The notes: generated by a model not told the origin, from the letters alone. 64,000 bases of DNA from Alcaligenaceae bacterium (GCA_013416455.1 JACCES010000006.1:186001-250000); one strand, 5' to 3'. Counted from the stretch's first letter, positions 8,243-16,197 are shown. Made by a program: numbers and translations.

Positions 8243-9797
8243 CAGCGTTCATGCTCACATGGGAAGACATGGCCTGCACCCGTACCCGTTCCCGCAGGCT
8301 CTGCAATGCCTTGTCCAGCAGATGCTCTTCACCGGGTCCCGCAAAAGCCAGTTGCAAGTGCCCGACCGCTACGCGGGCACGTAGCCGCGGCTCACGCTGA
8401 CGCATCAGGCGTTGCGCCATCCAGCGTTCCCCCAGGCGAAATTCGCAGCCGCCTTCACGACAGGCGGCTACCAGTACGCCAGCCGCGCCGTTTCGCACGG
8501 CGTATTCGACAAAGGATGGGGGCAGCTGCCCCGCGCAAAGCAAGCGGATGACGCTCAGATCGGTGCCGCGCAAATTGGCGTCGGATGAACCGTGGCGGCA
8601 CGAAAACACCACTATCGGGCGCGCTGCCGTCGAACTCGTCAATTGAGTGTCCAGACGCTGGCGCAGAGCGTCGATGGACGGCTGAGGCATGTCGATGCCG
8701 GTGACCAGCCGCTGGACCCCGCGAAACGGCGTCGACGATGGGCAGGCGCCGGCGCAGATCCCGCAACCCAGGCACAGACCGGCATCCACCTGTGCGATCA
8801 GATGACCCGGGCGTCTGTCGGGGTGGGGCACCATGGTCACCGCCGCATAAGGGCAATCGGCAAAACACCAGCTGCACCCGCTGCAATTGTCTGCATCGAC
8901 CACAGCGATGGCGGCATGTGGCGCCCGTGACAAAAAGGGCAGGGACAGCAGCGCCAGTACGGCGCCCCCAGCCAGGGCCAGGGTAAAACCCGGGGAGGTG
9001 GCGTCGGTAAGCGGGTGCAGCCAAAGCAGCAGCCAGTCAAGACGCAATCCCGCCGGCACCTGATCCAGTGCGGCCGGCGCGTGGCTGAGCACCGGGCGTG
9101 CCAGTGCCAGCAGGGCCAGCACCAGAATCAAGCCAAGCGTCAGGCGTCGTGGCGGCAGCATGGAGACATGCGCCAGGCGCTGAATGTGGAACCACAGACT
9201 GAACAGCAGCAACAGAGGCACCCCCACATGCACAAAAATGAACAAGGAAAACATCCGGTCGCTGAATGCGGCATGCGAAAGGAAGTTTCGTGCCAGCGGC
9301 GATGCCAGCAACGGCAGCGCGTCCAGCCATTCGGCCGTGGACTGCGCCGAATACTGGCCCAGCTCGTCCCAGGCCAGCCAGAAACCGCCGATGGCGCTGA
9401 TGAAGCAGAACGCCAGCGCAGGCACGCCCGTCAACCAGTGAAAACGGCGTATGCCATGTGCGTGACCGTGCAGCCATTCACGCAAGATATGCAAAAACAC
9501 CACCAGCATCAGCAGATCCGCGGCATAGCGGTGCAGGCCACGCAGCAGGCGCCCCAGCCCGAGCGGCAGATGCGCCAGTCTTTCGACCGAATGCCAGGCG
9601 CCATTGACCGAGGTGTCGAACAGGGCATACAGCATGACCCCACTGGCCGCCAGTATCCAGAGCGCCAGAAAACCGATGGTGCCCAGATGGCGCAGGGGAT
9701 TCAGGACCGAACCGAACGCCATATCAAAACAACGTTCGACGGTTTGCCAGCCCTTCAGGCCTTTTTGCCGGAAACCGCGTGCGCTGTGACTGGACAT
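8226..9797 (-). CDS. Cytochrome b - 2x[4Fe-4S] ferredoxin - MvhD/FlpD-like fusion
   Basis: About 523 residues from the ATG at 9797 (a GTG at 9839 in frame is possible; neither has a strong ribosome site). Residues 1-235 are a cytochrome b with H89/H103 and H190/H204, both pairs 14 apart. A further helix lies near 271-290. Two [4Fe-4S] clusters follow: C305, C308, C311, C315 and C342, C345, C348, C352. The C-terminus (about 394-500) resembles the iron-sulfur delta subunit of MvhD/FlpD type, with C400, C421, C446 and C451 and the segment ACREGGCEFRLGERW. In methanogens that domain links hydrogenase or formate dehydrogenase to heterodisulfide reductase. Joined to cytochrome b it should take electrons to or from an unknown soluble partner. 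It overlaps the SCO gene by 43 bases. Confidence 0.8.
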   Translation of the reverse strand: MSSHSARGFRQKGLKGWQTVERCFDMAFGSVLNPLRHLGTIGFLALWILAASGVMLYALFDTSVNGAWHSVERLAHLPLGLGRLLRGLHRYAADLLMLVVFLHILREWLHGHAHGIRRFHWLTGVPALAFCFISAIGGFWLAWDELGQYSAQSTAEWLDALPLLASPLARNFLSHAAFSDRMFSLFIFVHVGVPLLLLFSLWFHIQRLAHVSMLPPRRLTLGLILVLALLALARPVLSHAPAALDQVPAGLRLDWLLLWLHPLTDATSPGFTLALAGGAVLALLSLPFLSRAPHAAIAVVDADNCSGCSWCFADCPYAAVTMVPHPDRRPGHLIAQVDAGLCLGCGICAGACPSSTPFRGVQRLVTGIDMPQPSIDALRQRLDTQLTSSTAARPIVVFSCRHGSSDANLRGTDLSVIRLLCAGQLPPSFVEYAVRNGAAGVLVAACREGGCEFRLGERWMAQRLMRQREPRLRARVAVGHLQLAFAGPGEEHLLDKALQSLRERVRVQAMSSHVSMNADETVH

Positions 9798-10687
9798 GGC
9801 AAGCCTGTTTGACGACGCTGGCGTCTTTGTCGGCGCCACTCGCCAAACAGCCAGACAAACATGGTCAGAAAAAACAGCAGGCCGCTGACCATCTGCAGAA
9901 TCAGTTTCCAGTCATAGCGGTATTCGCCCGTCGTGGCATCGTAGACAGTGCACAGAATGCGTACACGTTCGATCAGGTGATCGATGGCGCCGGATACGGT
10001 TTGCGGCTGTTCGTAAAGCAGCAGACGGCGCAGGGGTGTGCCCAGTTGGTCGGCACGCAGCACGTCGCCCAGCACCTGGCTGTGTATGCGGCCTTCGGCG
10101 TCGACCACGGTGACCCCGAGCACATGGTCAAAACCCGCGGGTGTCATGACCCAGCTGAAACCGAAGGCACGCGTCAAGGCCTCGACATCATTGAGTCGGG
10201 GGCTCAGAAATTCCCAGTTGCGATGCTTGATTCGATGTTGCGCGGCAAACGCGCGCATGGCCGCAGGATCATCGAACGGCTGGTTGAAGCCGATGCTGAT
10301 GATGCTGAACTGGTTTTCGCCAAGCATGTTGTCGAGACCCTTGACCGCTTCATACAGGTTCCGCGTCTGCGCGGGGCAGATTTCAAAACAACCGGTATAG
10401 ATGAAACTGACCAGCAGGGGCCTGCCCCGGTAGTCGCTCAGCCGCAGCGGTTTGCCGTTACGGTCGAGGAACTCGAAGTCAGGCACCATGCGGCCCACTG
10501 CGCCTTCGGCCAGAGCAATGGCCTGGGCTTCATCGATGGCCGCAAGCTCGCCGGGGGCGCGCGGTGACGCGCCGACACCGGTCGAGGCCAGGGCATTGCC
10601 CGTAAACCAAGCCAGCATGCCGGCGCACAGCAGAACCCGCCACCGCGGCGACCGCCGTGGCGGAACCAGGTCAACGCAATGCAGCAT
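9755..10687 (-). CDS. SCO1/SenC-family copper chaperone with C-terminal membrane anchor
   Basis: A 310-residue protein. An N-terminal signal or anchor (17-35) precedes a thioredoxin-like SCO domain (about 65-230) with the copper ligands C100 and C104 in CFEICP and H188 in GFDHVLG. SCO proteins deliver copper to the CuA centre of subunit II, which fits the CuA protein in this operon. Typical SCO proteins end near residue 200; this one has about 90 more residues, including a strong membrane helix (261-282) and an Arg/Gln-rich cytoplasmic tail. The gene overlaps ctaB by 17 bases and has a GGGGGT ribosome site inside that gene. Confidence 0.88.
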   Translation of the reverse strand: MLHCVDLVPPRRSPRWRVLLCAGMLAWFTGNALASTGVGASPRAPGELAAIDEAQAIALAEGAVGRMVPDFEFLDRNGKPLRLSDYRGRPLLVSFIYTGCFEICPAQTRNLYEAVKGLDNMLGENQFSIISIGFNQPFDDPAAMRAFAAQHRIKHRNWEFLSPRLNDVEALTRAFGFSWVMTPAGFDHVLGVTVVDAEGRIHSQVLGDVLRADQLGTPLRRLLLYEQPQTVSGAIDHLIERVRILCTVYDATTGEYRYDWKLILQMVSGLLFFLTMFVWLFGEWRRQRRQRRQTGLPCPVTAHAVSGKKA

Positions 10688-11600
10688 CTAGCCAGACCCC
10701 CAGAATGAGCGCACTCAGTTGCACCATGGATGCAAAGAATGCCGCCATCGCTCGCGCGTGTACCGGCTCGCGCGCAAGGGCGGATGTCTTGCGCAGAAAA
10801 TGCGCGCCGCCAAGTACCGCCCCCAGCCCATAGGCCCAGCCGGCACCAAAACCCAGTGGCAGGAGAGTAGCGGCCACCATTGCCGCCGTGCTCCAGTGCA
10901 CGATGCGTGCGGCCCGCTCAGGCCCCACGACCACCGGCAGCATGGGCACCCCGGCAGCGGCGTATTGATCACGGTTGGCAATGGCCAGGCTCCAGAAGTG
11001 GGGCGGCGTCCACAGCAACAGTACCAGCGCCAGCAGCCATGCCGGCGGCCCCATCTGCGGGCTGGCGGCGGCCGCACCGGCCAGTACGGCAAAACTGCCG
11101 GCCGCCCCGCCTATGACGATGTTCCAGGGCGTGCGGCGCTTGAGCCCCACGGTATAGACCAGTGCATAAGTCAGGGCGCCCAGCAGCACGAACAGAGCTG
11201 CGATCCAGTTGGTGACCAGCCCGGCCGCGGCGACCGCGCCGGCCAGCATGGCCAGCATGAGCATCAGCCAGCGCGGGCCCCGCCGCAGCGCCCCGCTGGC
11301 AAAAGCGCGGCCTCTGGTGCGCGCCATGAGACGGTCGCTGTCAGCTTCCACATATTGATTGAAGGCGCCCGCGCTGGCAGAGGCCAGCAACACGCTCAGC
11401 GCCAGCACCAGTGTCTGCCAGGGCGTCGCCAAGCCGTCGGGGACGATGGCCATTCCCGCGAGCGCGGTGAACATGATCAGCACACCGATGCGCAGCTTGA
11501 ATACGCTCAGCACCAGACGCCAGCGCGAGTGCATGGGACAGGCGGCCGGCGCAGCTGTGATCAGCGGGGACGATACAAGAGAACTTTCGGCGTGATTCAT
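10671..11600 (-). CDS. ctaB: Protoheme IX farnesyltransferase (heme O synthase)
   Basis: A 309-residue UbiA-superfamily prenyltransferase that converts heme B to heme O in the inner membrane. The first aspartate-rich motif is NQYVEADSDRLMARTRGR near residue 81, and the second region YTVGLKRRTPWNIVIGG and WTPPHFWSLAI are typical of CtaB/CyoE. ATG at 11600 is chosen because GGAG sits 6 bases upstream; a TTG five codons earlier is also open. It lies between the subunit I and SCO genes, so the operon supplies its own modified heme, implying an o- or a-type heme in at least one of the two heme-copper subunits. Confidence 0.95.
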   Translation of the reverse strand: MNHAESSLVSSPLITAAPAACPMHSRWRLVLSVFKLRIGVLIMFTALAGMAIVPDGLATPWQTLVLALSVLLASASAGAFNQYVEADSDRLMARTRGRAFASGALRRGPRWLMLMLAMLAGAVAAAGLVTNWIAALFVLLGALTYALVYTVGLKRRTPWNIVIGGAAGSFAVLAGAAAASPQMGPPAWLLALVLLLWTPPHFWSLAIANRDQYAAAGVPMLPVVVGPERAARIVHWSTAAMVAATLLPLGFGAGWAYGLGAVLGGAHFLRKTSALAREPVHARAMAAFFASMVQLSALILGVWLDAALR

Positions 11601-11654
11601 GCTCGACTCCAGCAATCACGCCTGCCGGATGGGGCAGGCGTGACAGAGTATTGA

Positions 11655-13346
11655 TCAGCTCAAACCCCACAGCGTGGACAAGTACTTCCAGTTGATGAAG
11701 TAATAGACCACGAAGGCCACCAGAAAGACCATGGCGAGCGCGAAGGTACCCGGGGCGGTAAAGCCGATCGAGCCGTATGTCTGAGCCGCCGCACTGGGGG
11801 CGGCACGGCCAAGAGGCGTGAATGTCGGGCTGTCTGTGCCCGCGTCCAGCTTGCGGCCCCAGAGCAGCGAGCCCAGCATGATGTAGACGAAGAGTATGCC
11901 GCCGGCAATGGCGATCATTCCGCTGATGCCCACCAGGGCCATCATGAGATAGGCGGCGCCCGGCCATTCGTAGGCCATCGCGGCACCCTGGAAGGCCATA
12001 TCCCAGTGGCGGCGCGAAACGCCCAGCGTACCCGCCCCCATCATGACCAGGCAGAGGAAGTACATCGTCAGGCCAAACAGATAAGGCTGCCATTTGGCCA
12101 GAGTGGGCGTGATCAGTTCGCGCCGGAACAGCACCGGGACCAGATAATACATCACGCCCATGAAGGTCAGTGTCGTGCCCACCACCACGGTGGCATGGAA
12201 GTGCCCGGGCACGTAGATGGTGTTGTGGATGATCAGGTTGAGCTGTTCGGTGCCCATCATGACGCCTGTGATCCCGCCCAGAAAGCCGAAACCGATAAGC
12301 GAAATGAATACAGCCGAGAAAGCGGGGTTGCTCCAGGGCGCTTTCCGCAACCACTCGAACAATCCTTTTGTGAAGCCTTTCTGGCGCTGCGCGACTTCCA
12401 TGGCGCCGGGGACCGTAAGGCCGTGGATCATGGAAGCCAGCACGGCGAGATACATGAAATAGCTGGTGTTGACGATTTTCCAGGCAGTGGAAAGGCCGGG
12501 GTCGCCAAGCAGGTGGTGCGCAGAAGCCAACTGCAGGAAAAGGATGTAAAGGAGAAAGGCCATGCGACTGACGCGTTCGCTCATGGGCTTGGCGCCCAGC
12601 ACCACGGCGGCGATGAAATACCAGATGGTGACGTGCATGGCGACGTTGACCTGCTGAGACGAATGCCCCAGGGCCCACCACACGGTGCGGTAGATGAGGG
12701 GGTCGACGGTCATCAGCCCCAGCGACATCAGCCAGGTCGGAACGATGATGAAGGCCCCCGACAGCAGCGTGAACACCATGATGATGGCGGCCGTCATGCC
12801 GCCGAATGTGACCAGCGGCATCGACCCTTCGTAGGTTTTTTCGCGCTTTGCCACCACCAGCGTGCCGAAAAACACCGCGCAGCCAAGCAGGGCGCCCACG
12901 GCGAACAGGATGATGCCCAGATAGAAGTTCGGTTCCGCCATCATGGGCACGTAGCTGGTCATCATGACGCTTGAGCCGCCACGGAACACGGCGACATTGT
13001 TGAGCACGGAGCCGATCACCATCAGTGCGAAGCTCAGCCAGGCGAGCATGGGGGTGGCGATGCGGCATCGCAGCAGTACCGAGGCGCAGAAGTACATGAA
13101 AGCGACCTCGAAGAACATGAGCCAGAAGATCAGCATGTCGAGGCCGTGGGCGGTGAGCACCATATAGAAGGTATGGGCCTCAAGCCAGCGGATTGCCGGC
13201 CAGCGGGTAAGCACCACCCCTATGGCCAGAATGCCGCCAAATGCCAGCCACAGTATACCAGCGACAATATTGAACTTGATGAGTCGTTCAGCCTGGCGCT
13301 CGAACTGCAGGCCGGAGCGAGGACAAATACGATAAGTGGTTGCCAC
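11655..13346 (-). CDS. Heme-copper terminal reductase subunit I, B-type-like, lacking the active-site tyrosine (sNOR-like)
   Basis: A 563-residue, roughly 13-helix protein starting with GTG after a GGGAG site. All six histidine ligands are visible: H67 (helix II), H228 (helix VI), H277-H278 (SAHHLLGDPG, helix VII), H382 and H384 (VPGHFHATVV, helix X). Spacing matches ba3-type oxidases. In those, the helix-VI histidine is followed at +4 by a tyrosine cross-linked to it (HPxVY). Here the motif is GHSSQQVN, with Q232 at that place. Absence of this tyrosine is the feature used to separate the sNOR (NorSY) group of ammonia oxidisers from true oxidases, so NO reduction is a serious alternative to O2 reduction. 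It is paired with a complete CuA subunit II. Confidence 0.85.
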   Translation of the reverse strand: MATTYRICPRSGLQFERQAERLIKFNIVAGILWLAFGGILAIGVVLTRWPAIRWLEAHTFYMVLTAHGLDMLIFWLMFFEVAFMYFCASVLLRCRIATPMLAWLSFALMVIGSVLNNVAVFRGGSSVMMTSYVPMMAEPNFYLGIILFAVGALLGCAVFFGTLVVAKREKTYEGSMPLVTFGGMTAAIIMVFTLLSGAFIIVPTWLMSLGLMTVDPLIYRTVWWALGHSSQQVNVAMHVTIWYFIAAVVLGAKPMSERVSRMAFLLYILFLQLASAHHLLGDPGLSTAWKIVNTSYFMYLAVLASMIHGLTVPGAMEVAQRQKGFTKGLFEWLRKAPWSNPAFSAVFISLIGFGFLGGITGVMMGTEQLNLIIHNTIYVPGHFHATVVVGTTLTFMGVMYYLVPVLFRRELITPTLAKWQPYLFGLTMYFLCLVMMGAGTLGVSRRHWDMAFQGAAMAYEWPGAAYLMMALVGISGMIAIAGGILFVYIMLGSLLWGRKLDAGTDSPTFTPLGRAAPSAAAQTYGSIGFTAPGTFALAMVFLVAFVVYYFINWKYLSTLWGLS

Positions 13347-13414
13347 GGCTGTCTCCCTTCCTTCCTCTTTCTTGTTTCAAGTGCTTGTTCAATGCACTTG
13401 CTCAACATGCTTGT

Positions 13415-13954
13415 TTATTTGACGTACAGCCGGCTCACCATGCGGTGATGGCCGAGCCCGCAGTATTCGTTGCACACCAGAGAATATGTTCCCGCTTCAT
13501 TGGGGGTTACCGTAACCACGTGTTCGAAGCCCGGCACCATCTGAATGTTGATATTGGCCGGCTGCAGGGAAAAGCCATGGTTGTAGTCGATGGCCGTCAG
13601 GTGCAAGCGGTAGGTCTTGTCTTTTTCCAGCTCGAGGATGGGCCAGAAGCTCCACAGACGCGCCAGCAGATATACGTCGCTTCCGGGAGGGGGCGCGACA
13701 ACGGGAATGTTTTCCGCGGTTTCAGTGCGCACGGTGTATTTATCCACCATGGCCTGTGTTTTTTCCATGAACTGCGCCGAAGTGGTGCGATAGGTTTCCG
13801 TGGAAAGATTCTGTTTTCCCCAGACATGCCAGCCTGTCATCATGACGAACAAAATAATGCACCAGAGCAGGGCGATGGCGATCCATGTCCCTTCAACTCT
13901 ATCGATCGGATGCTTGTACCAAAGCCGGTCTGCCGGCGGAAGAATAGCGCTCAT
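13415..13954 (-). CDS. CuA-containing subunit II of the heme-copper reductase
   Basis: A 179-residue protein with one N-terminal membrane helix (about 24-42) and a periplasmic cupredoxin domain. The binuclear CuA site is complete: H126, C161, E163, C165, H169 and M172 in CNEYCGLGHHRM. It accepts electrons from a soluble donor, usually a c-type cytochrome or cupredoxin, and passes them to subunit I. The short single-helix form resembles subunit II of ba3-type oxidases and NorY rather than the larger aa3 type. No cytochrome c gene is present in the operon, so the donor must be encoded elsewhere. The ribosome site is weak and the gene starts 24 bases after the small membrane-peptide gene, suggesting coupling. 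Confidence 0.92.
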   Translation of the reverse strand: MSAILPPADRLWYKHPIDRVEGTWIAIALLWCIILFVMMTGWHVWGKQNLSTETYRTTSAQFMEKTQAMVDKYTVRTETAENIPVVAPPPGSDVYLLARLWSFWPILELEKDKTYRLHLTAIDYNHGFSLQPANINIQMVPGFEHVVTVTPNEAGTYSLVCNEYCGLGHHRMVSRLYVK

Positions 13955-13978
13955 TTTCTGTATCCCGGATATTCCAGA

Positions 13979-14149
13979 TCATTGAGTGGCAGGCAGGAGC
14001 AGGATCTCGACGACGCCCCACAGGTTGTAGACGATCATGGGGATCAGGACTCCCAGGGCAAGCAGAATGAACGGACTGTCCAGCAGTTGCTGCATCCACG
14101 GTATGGGTGCATCGATGTCGTTCAGGTCGTCGTGATCAGACGTTGGCAT
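13979..14149 (-). CDS. Small single-helix membrane protein, first gene of the respiratory operon (56 aa)
   Basis: A 56-codon frame with GGAGAA upstream of ATG. The first 20 residues are acidic and polar (MPTSDHDDLNDIDAPIPW), followed by one membrane helix (about 26-52, SPFILLALGVLIPMIVYNLW). Such short single-helix subunits commonly accompany B-type oxidases (for example subunit IIa of ba3), which supports reading this as a structural subunit. It is the promoter-proximal gene, 24 bases before subunit II. Confidence 0.7.
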   Translation of the reverse strand: MPTSDHDDLNDIDAPIPWMQQLLDSPFILLALGVLIPMIVYNLWGVVEILLLPATQ

Positions 14150-14374
14150 AGTTATTCTCCATCTGTCAGGGCGCAGGGCAATCAGCGCTGCTACACATTA
14201 GTGATCGATAAAAAATATGTCAATAATTCAGGCATGCAATCTTTCCAATACTAAACATGGATCAAGAATAGACCGGGTTTTCGAGTTTGTTTTGAGGACC
14301 GGATGTGGGCTTGACGCCGCAGAGCGGAGTGCGAAATCAGGCGCTTGATCGATAAAATACCGGGTTGTCCGAAA

Positions 14375-14388
14375 TTGATTGAGATCAA
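14375..14388. promoter_or_regulatory. FNR/ANR/DNR-type box
   Basis: TTGATTGAGATCAA is a perfect match to TTGAT-N4-ATCAA, the site bound by FNR-family regulators that respond to low oxygen (FNR/ANR) or nitric oxide (DNR/NNR). It is 226 bases upstream of the first respiratory gene and 181 bases upstream of the ligase start, so either could be its target. The respiratory operon is the more natural one. Confidence 0.75.
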
Positions 14389-14540
14389 TGAAATTTTGCA
14401 TACGCAGAGTTTCCCGGTGACTGAATACGGGTTCGTCCATGGATCGGAAACGGCTCCATGCCGTTTTTGCGGTGCCGGATGCGGCCATGTGAATTTGATT
14501 GACAGCTAAAGAGGTTTCATTTATTTTTTCCAGATAATGA

Positions 14541-14555
14541 TTTGAATTATTCAAA
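14541..14555. promoter_or_regulatory. 15-bp palindrome abutting the ligase ribosome site
   Basis: TTTGAATTATTCAAA is a perfect inverted repeat around a single central base. It ends 2 bases before the AGGAG ribosome site at 14557-14561. A bound protein or an RNA fold here could control translation or transcription of the ligase gene. Its half-site spacing differs from the FNR box. Confidence 0.4.
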
Positions 14556-14568
14556 CAGGAGCATGAGA

Positions 14569-16197
14569 ATGCCTCTATCGCTGTCCCCCCGGGAAGTCCT
14601 GGCCCTCTATCCCTCGCATAACGGCACTTTGTCCTCGCTTCTGGAAACACGCGTCCTCGCCGCACGCGACCGCCCCTTCGTCGTCTTCAGGGGAAGCAGT
14701 TATAGCTACGGGCAGGTGTGGGAATTGGTCAATCGGGCGGCGGCCATGTATGCGGCGCGCGGGATCGGTGCCGGCGACAGGGTTGGTGTCATGTCCCGCA
14801 ATCACATCACGACTGTCGCAACCTTTCTGGCGCTATCCAGGCTGGGTGCCACGATGTGCCCTTTCAACCCCGATTTCCGTGAAGAAGAAGCCAGTTATGT
14901 AATCGGCCATTCCGAACTGGGCGGTATCTTGTGTTCGCCCGCTTGCCTGCCCATCGTCCATAAAGCCCTGGCTCAAAGCGGAAGGGGTACATGGATTCTG
15001 CTGAATGAAGCGGGCGACGCGGCTTCATCCGAGCAGACATGGGATGCGGCCATGGCGGAAGCACCCTCTGGCGAGCTTCCCGATGCCGCCACCCCGGAAT
15101 CGACATGCGTATTCATCTATACCTCTGGCACTACGGGTCTGCCCAAGGCAGTGATGCACGCGCAAAGGTCGGTTGTATTGGCCGGGGAAGGTTTCGTGGG
15201 CCGCATGCATTTGCAGCCGCATGACCGTCTTTTGTGCATTCTTCCCGCCTTTCACGCCAACGCGCTGTTTTATTCCATCTGCGGGGCTCTGGCGGCGGGC
15301 GCCACGGTAATTCTGCAAGAAGGTTTCTCGGCTTCCACGTTCTGGGACACGGTAAAAGAAACCGGGGCCACCGAGGTCAATTTCATTGCGGCCATTCCCG
15401 GAATTCTCGCCAAGCGGCCGCGCGATGAGTTTGTTCCCGGCCATCGATTGGAAAAAATCTGCGTGGGGCCGCTGTCGCAGGAAACAGAAAAACTATTTAC
15501 CGAAACATTCGGCGTGCCTGATCTGCTGGATGGCTATGGCATGAGCGAAGTGCCCGGGGTGTGCATTACCCCATTGCGCGGAGAGCGGCGTCTCGGTTCC
15601 GTCGGCAAACTTTGCCGGCATCCGGACCCTGATCTCAAGTTCGCCGAATTACGCGTGGTCGATGAGGCGGGCAACGATCTGCCGGCTGGTCAAGTCGGTG
15701 AGTTTCTGGTCCGTACGCCTACGGTGATGCAAGGATATTTTCGTGACCCAGAACAGACGCAGGCCGCTTTCCGGGATGGGGAATGGTTTATCACAGGGGA
15801 CTTGGGATATCGCGATGCGGATGACTTTATCTGGTTCGTCGGCCGCAAGAAAGATATTATTCGCAAGCGCGGAGAAAATATATCCGGCGCCGAGCTGGAC
15901 AGGGTCGTGGGGAACCATCCGGCCGTGCAGGAAGCGGCGGCGATAGCCGTGCCGGCTGAACTGGGCGAGGACGAGATTCTGGTGGTGGTCGTGCCGCGGC
16001 CCGGTCACCAGGTGAGTGCCCGGGATATCGCGGATTGGTGCGCTGCCCGGCTGGCCCGCATCAAAGTGCCCCGTTTTATCGTGTTTGTCGACCACCTTCC
16101 GCACACTGCTACGCATCGGGTGGAAAAGCATAAACTCAAGAAAGATCCGTCTTTGCTTACCCGTGCCATTGATTTGCAGGAATCCGCCCGCGGTTGA
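14569..16197 (+). CDS. Class I adenylate-forming acyl-CoA ligase (CaiC-like)
   Basis: A 542-residue AMP-forming ligase that activates a carboxylic acid to its CoA thioester. The phosphate-binding loop YTSGTTGLPKAVMH is at about 183-196, the A5 motif GYGMSEVPG near 323, GDLGYRDADDFIWFVGRKKD near 407-426, and the C-terminal hinge GRKKDIIRKRGENISGAELD carries the mobile domain. It most resembles crotonobetaine/carnitine-CoA ligase-type enzymes. The ATG at 14569 is chosen because AGGAG stands 7 bases upstream; an upstream TTG frame adds nine residues. It stands alone, with the FNR box and palindrome in its upstream region. The acid it uses cannot be deduced. Confidence 0.85.
   Translation: MPLSLSPREVLALYPSHNGTLSSLLETRVLAARDRPFVVFRGSSYSYGQVWELVNRAAAMYAARGIGAGDRVGVMSRNHITTVATFLALSRLGATMCPFNPDFREEEASYVIGHSELGGILCSPACLPIVHKALAQSGRGTWILLNEAGDAASSEQTWDAAMAEAPSGELPDAATPESTCVFIYTSGTTGLPKAVMHAQRSVVLAGEGFVGRMHLQPHDRLLCILPAFHANALFYSICGALAAGATVILQEGFSASTFWDTVKETGATEVNFIAAIPGILAKRPRDEFVPGHRLEKICVGPLSQETEKLFTETFGVPDLLDGYGMSEVPGVCITPLRGERRLGSVGKLCRHPDPDLKFAELRVVDEAGNDLPAGQVGEFLVRTPTVMQGYFRDPEQTQAAFRDGEWFITGDLGYRDADDFIWFVGRKKDIIRKRGENISGAELDRVVGNHPAVQEAAAIAVPAELGEDEILVVVVPRPGHQVSARDIADWCAARLARIKVPRFIVFVDHLPHTATHRVEKHKLKKDPSLLTRAIDLQESARG

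Larger units (their letters stand above)
14150..14568. other. Divergent intergenic region between the respiratory operon and the acyl-CoA ligase gene
   Basis: 419 bases without a supported gene, clearly more AT-rich than the flanking coding DNA. It holds a perfect FNR-type box and, near its right end, a 15-base palindrome. Promoters for both directions must lie here, but I could not settle convincing -10/-35 pairs. Confidence 0.6.

Noticed and set aside
11341-13068. A 575-codon frame on the minus strand overlapping subunit I and ctaB
   Set aside because: It is an out-of-frame shadow of the two real genes on the same strand, rich in H, R and G, without membrane segments.
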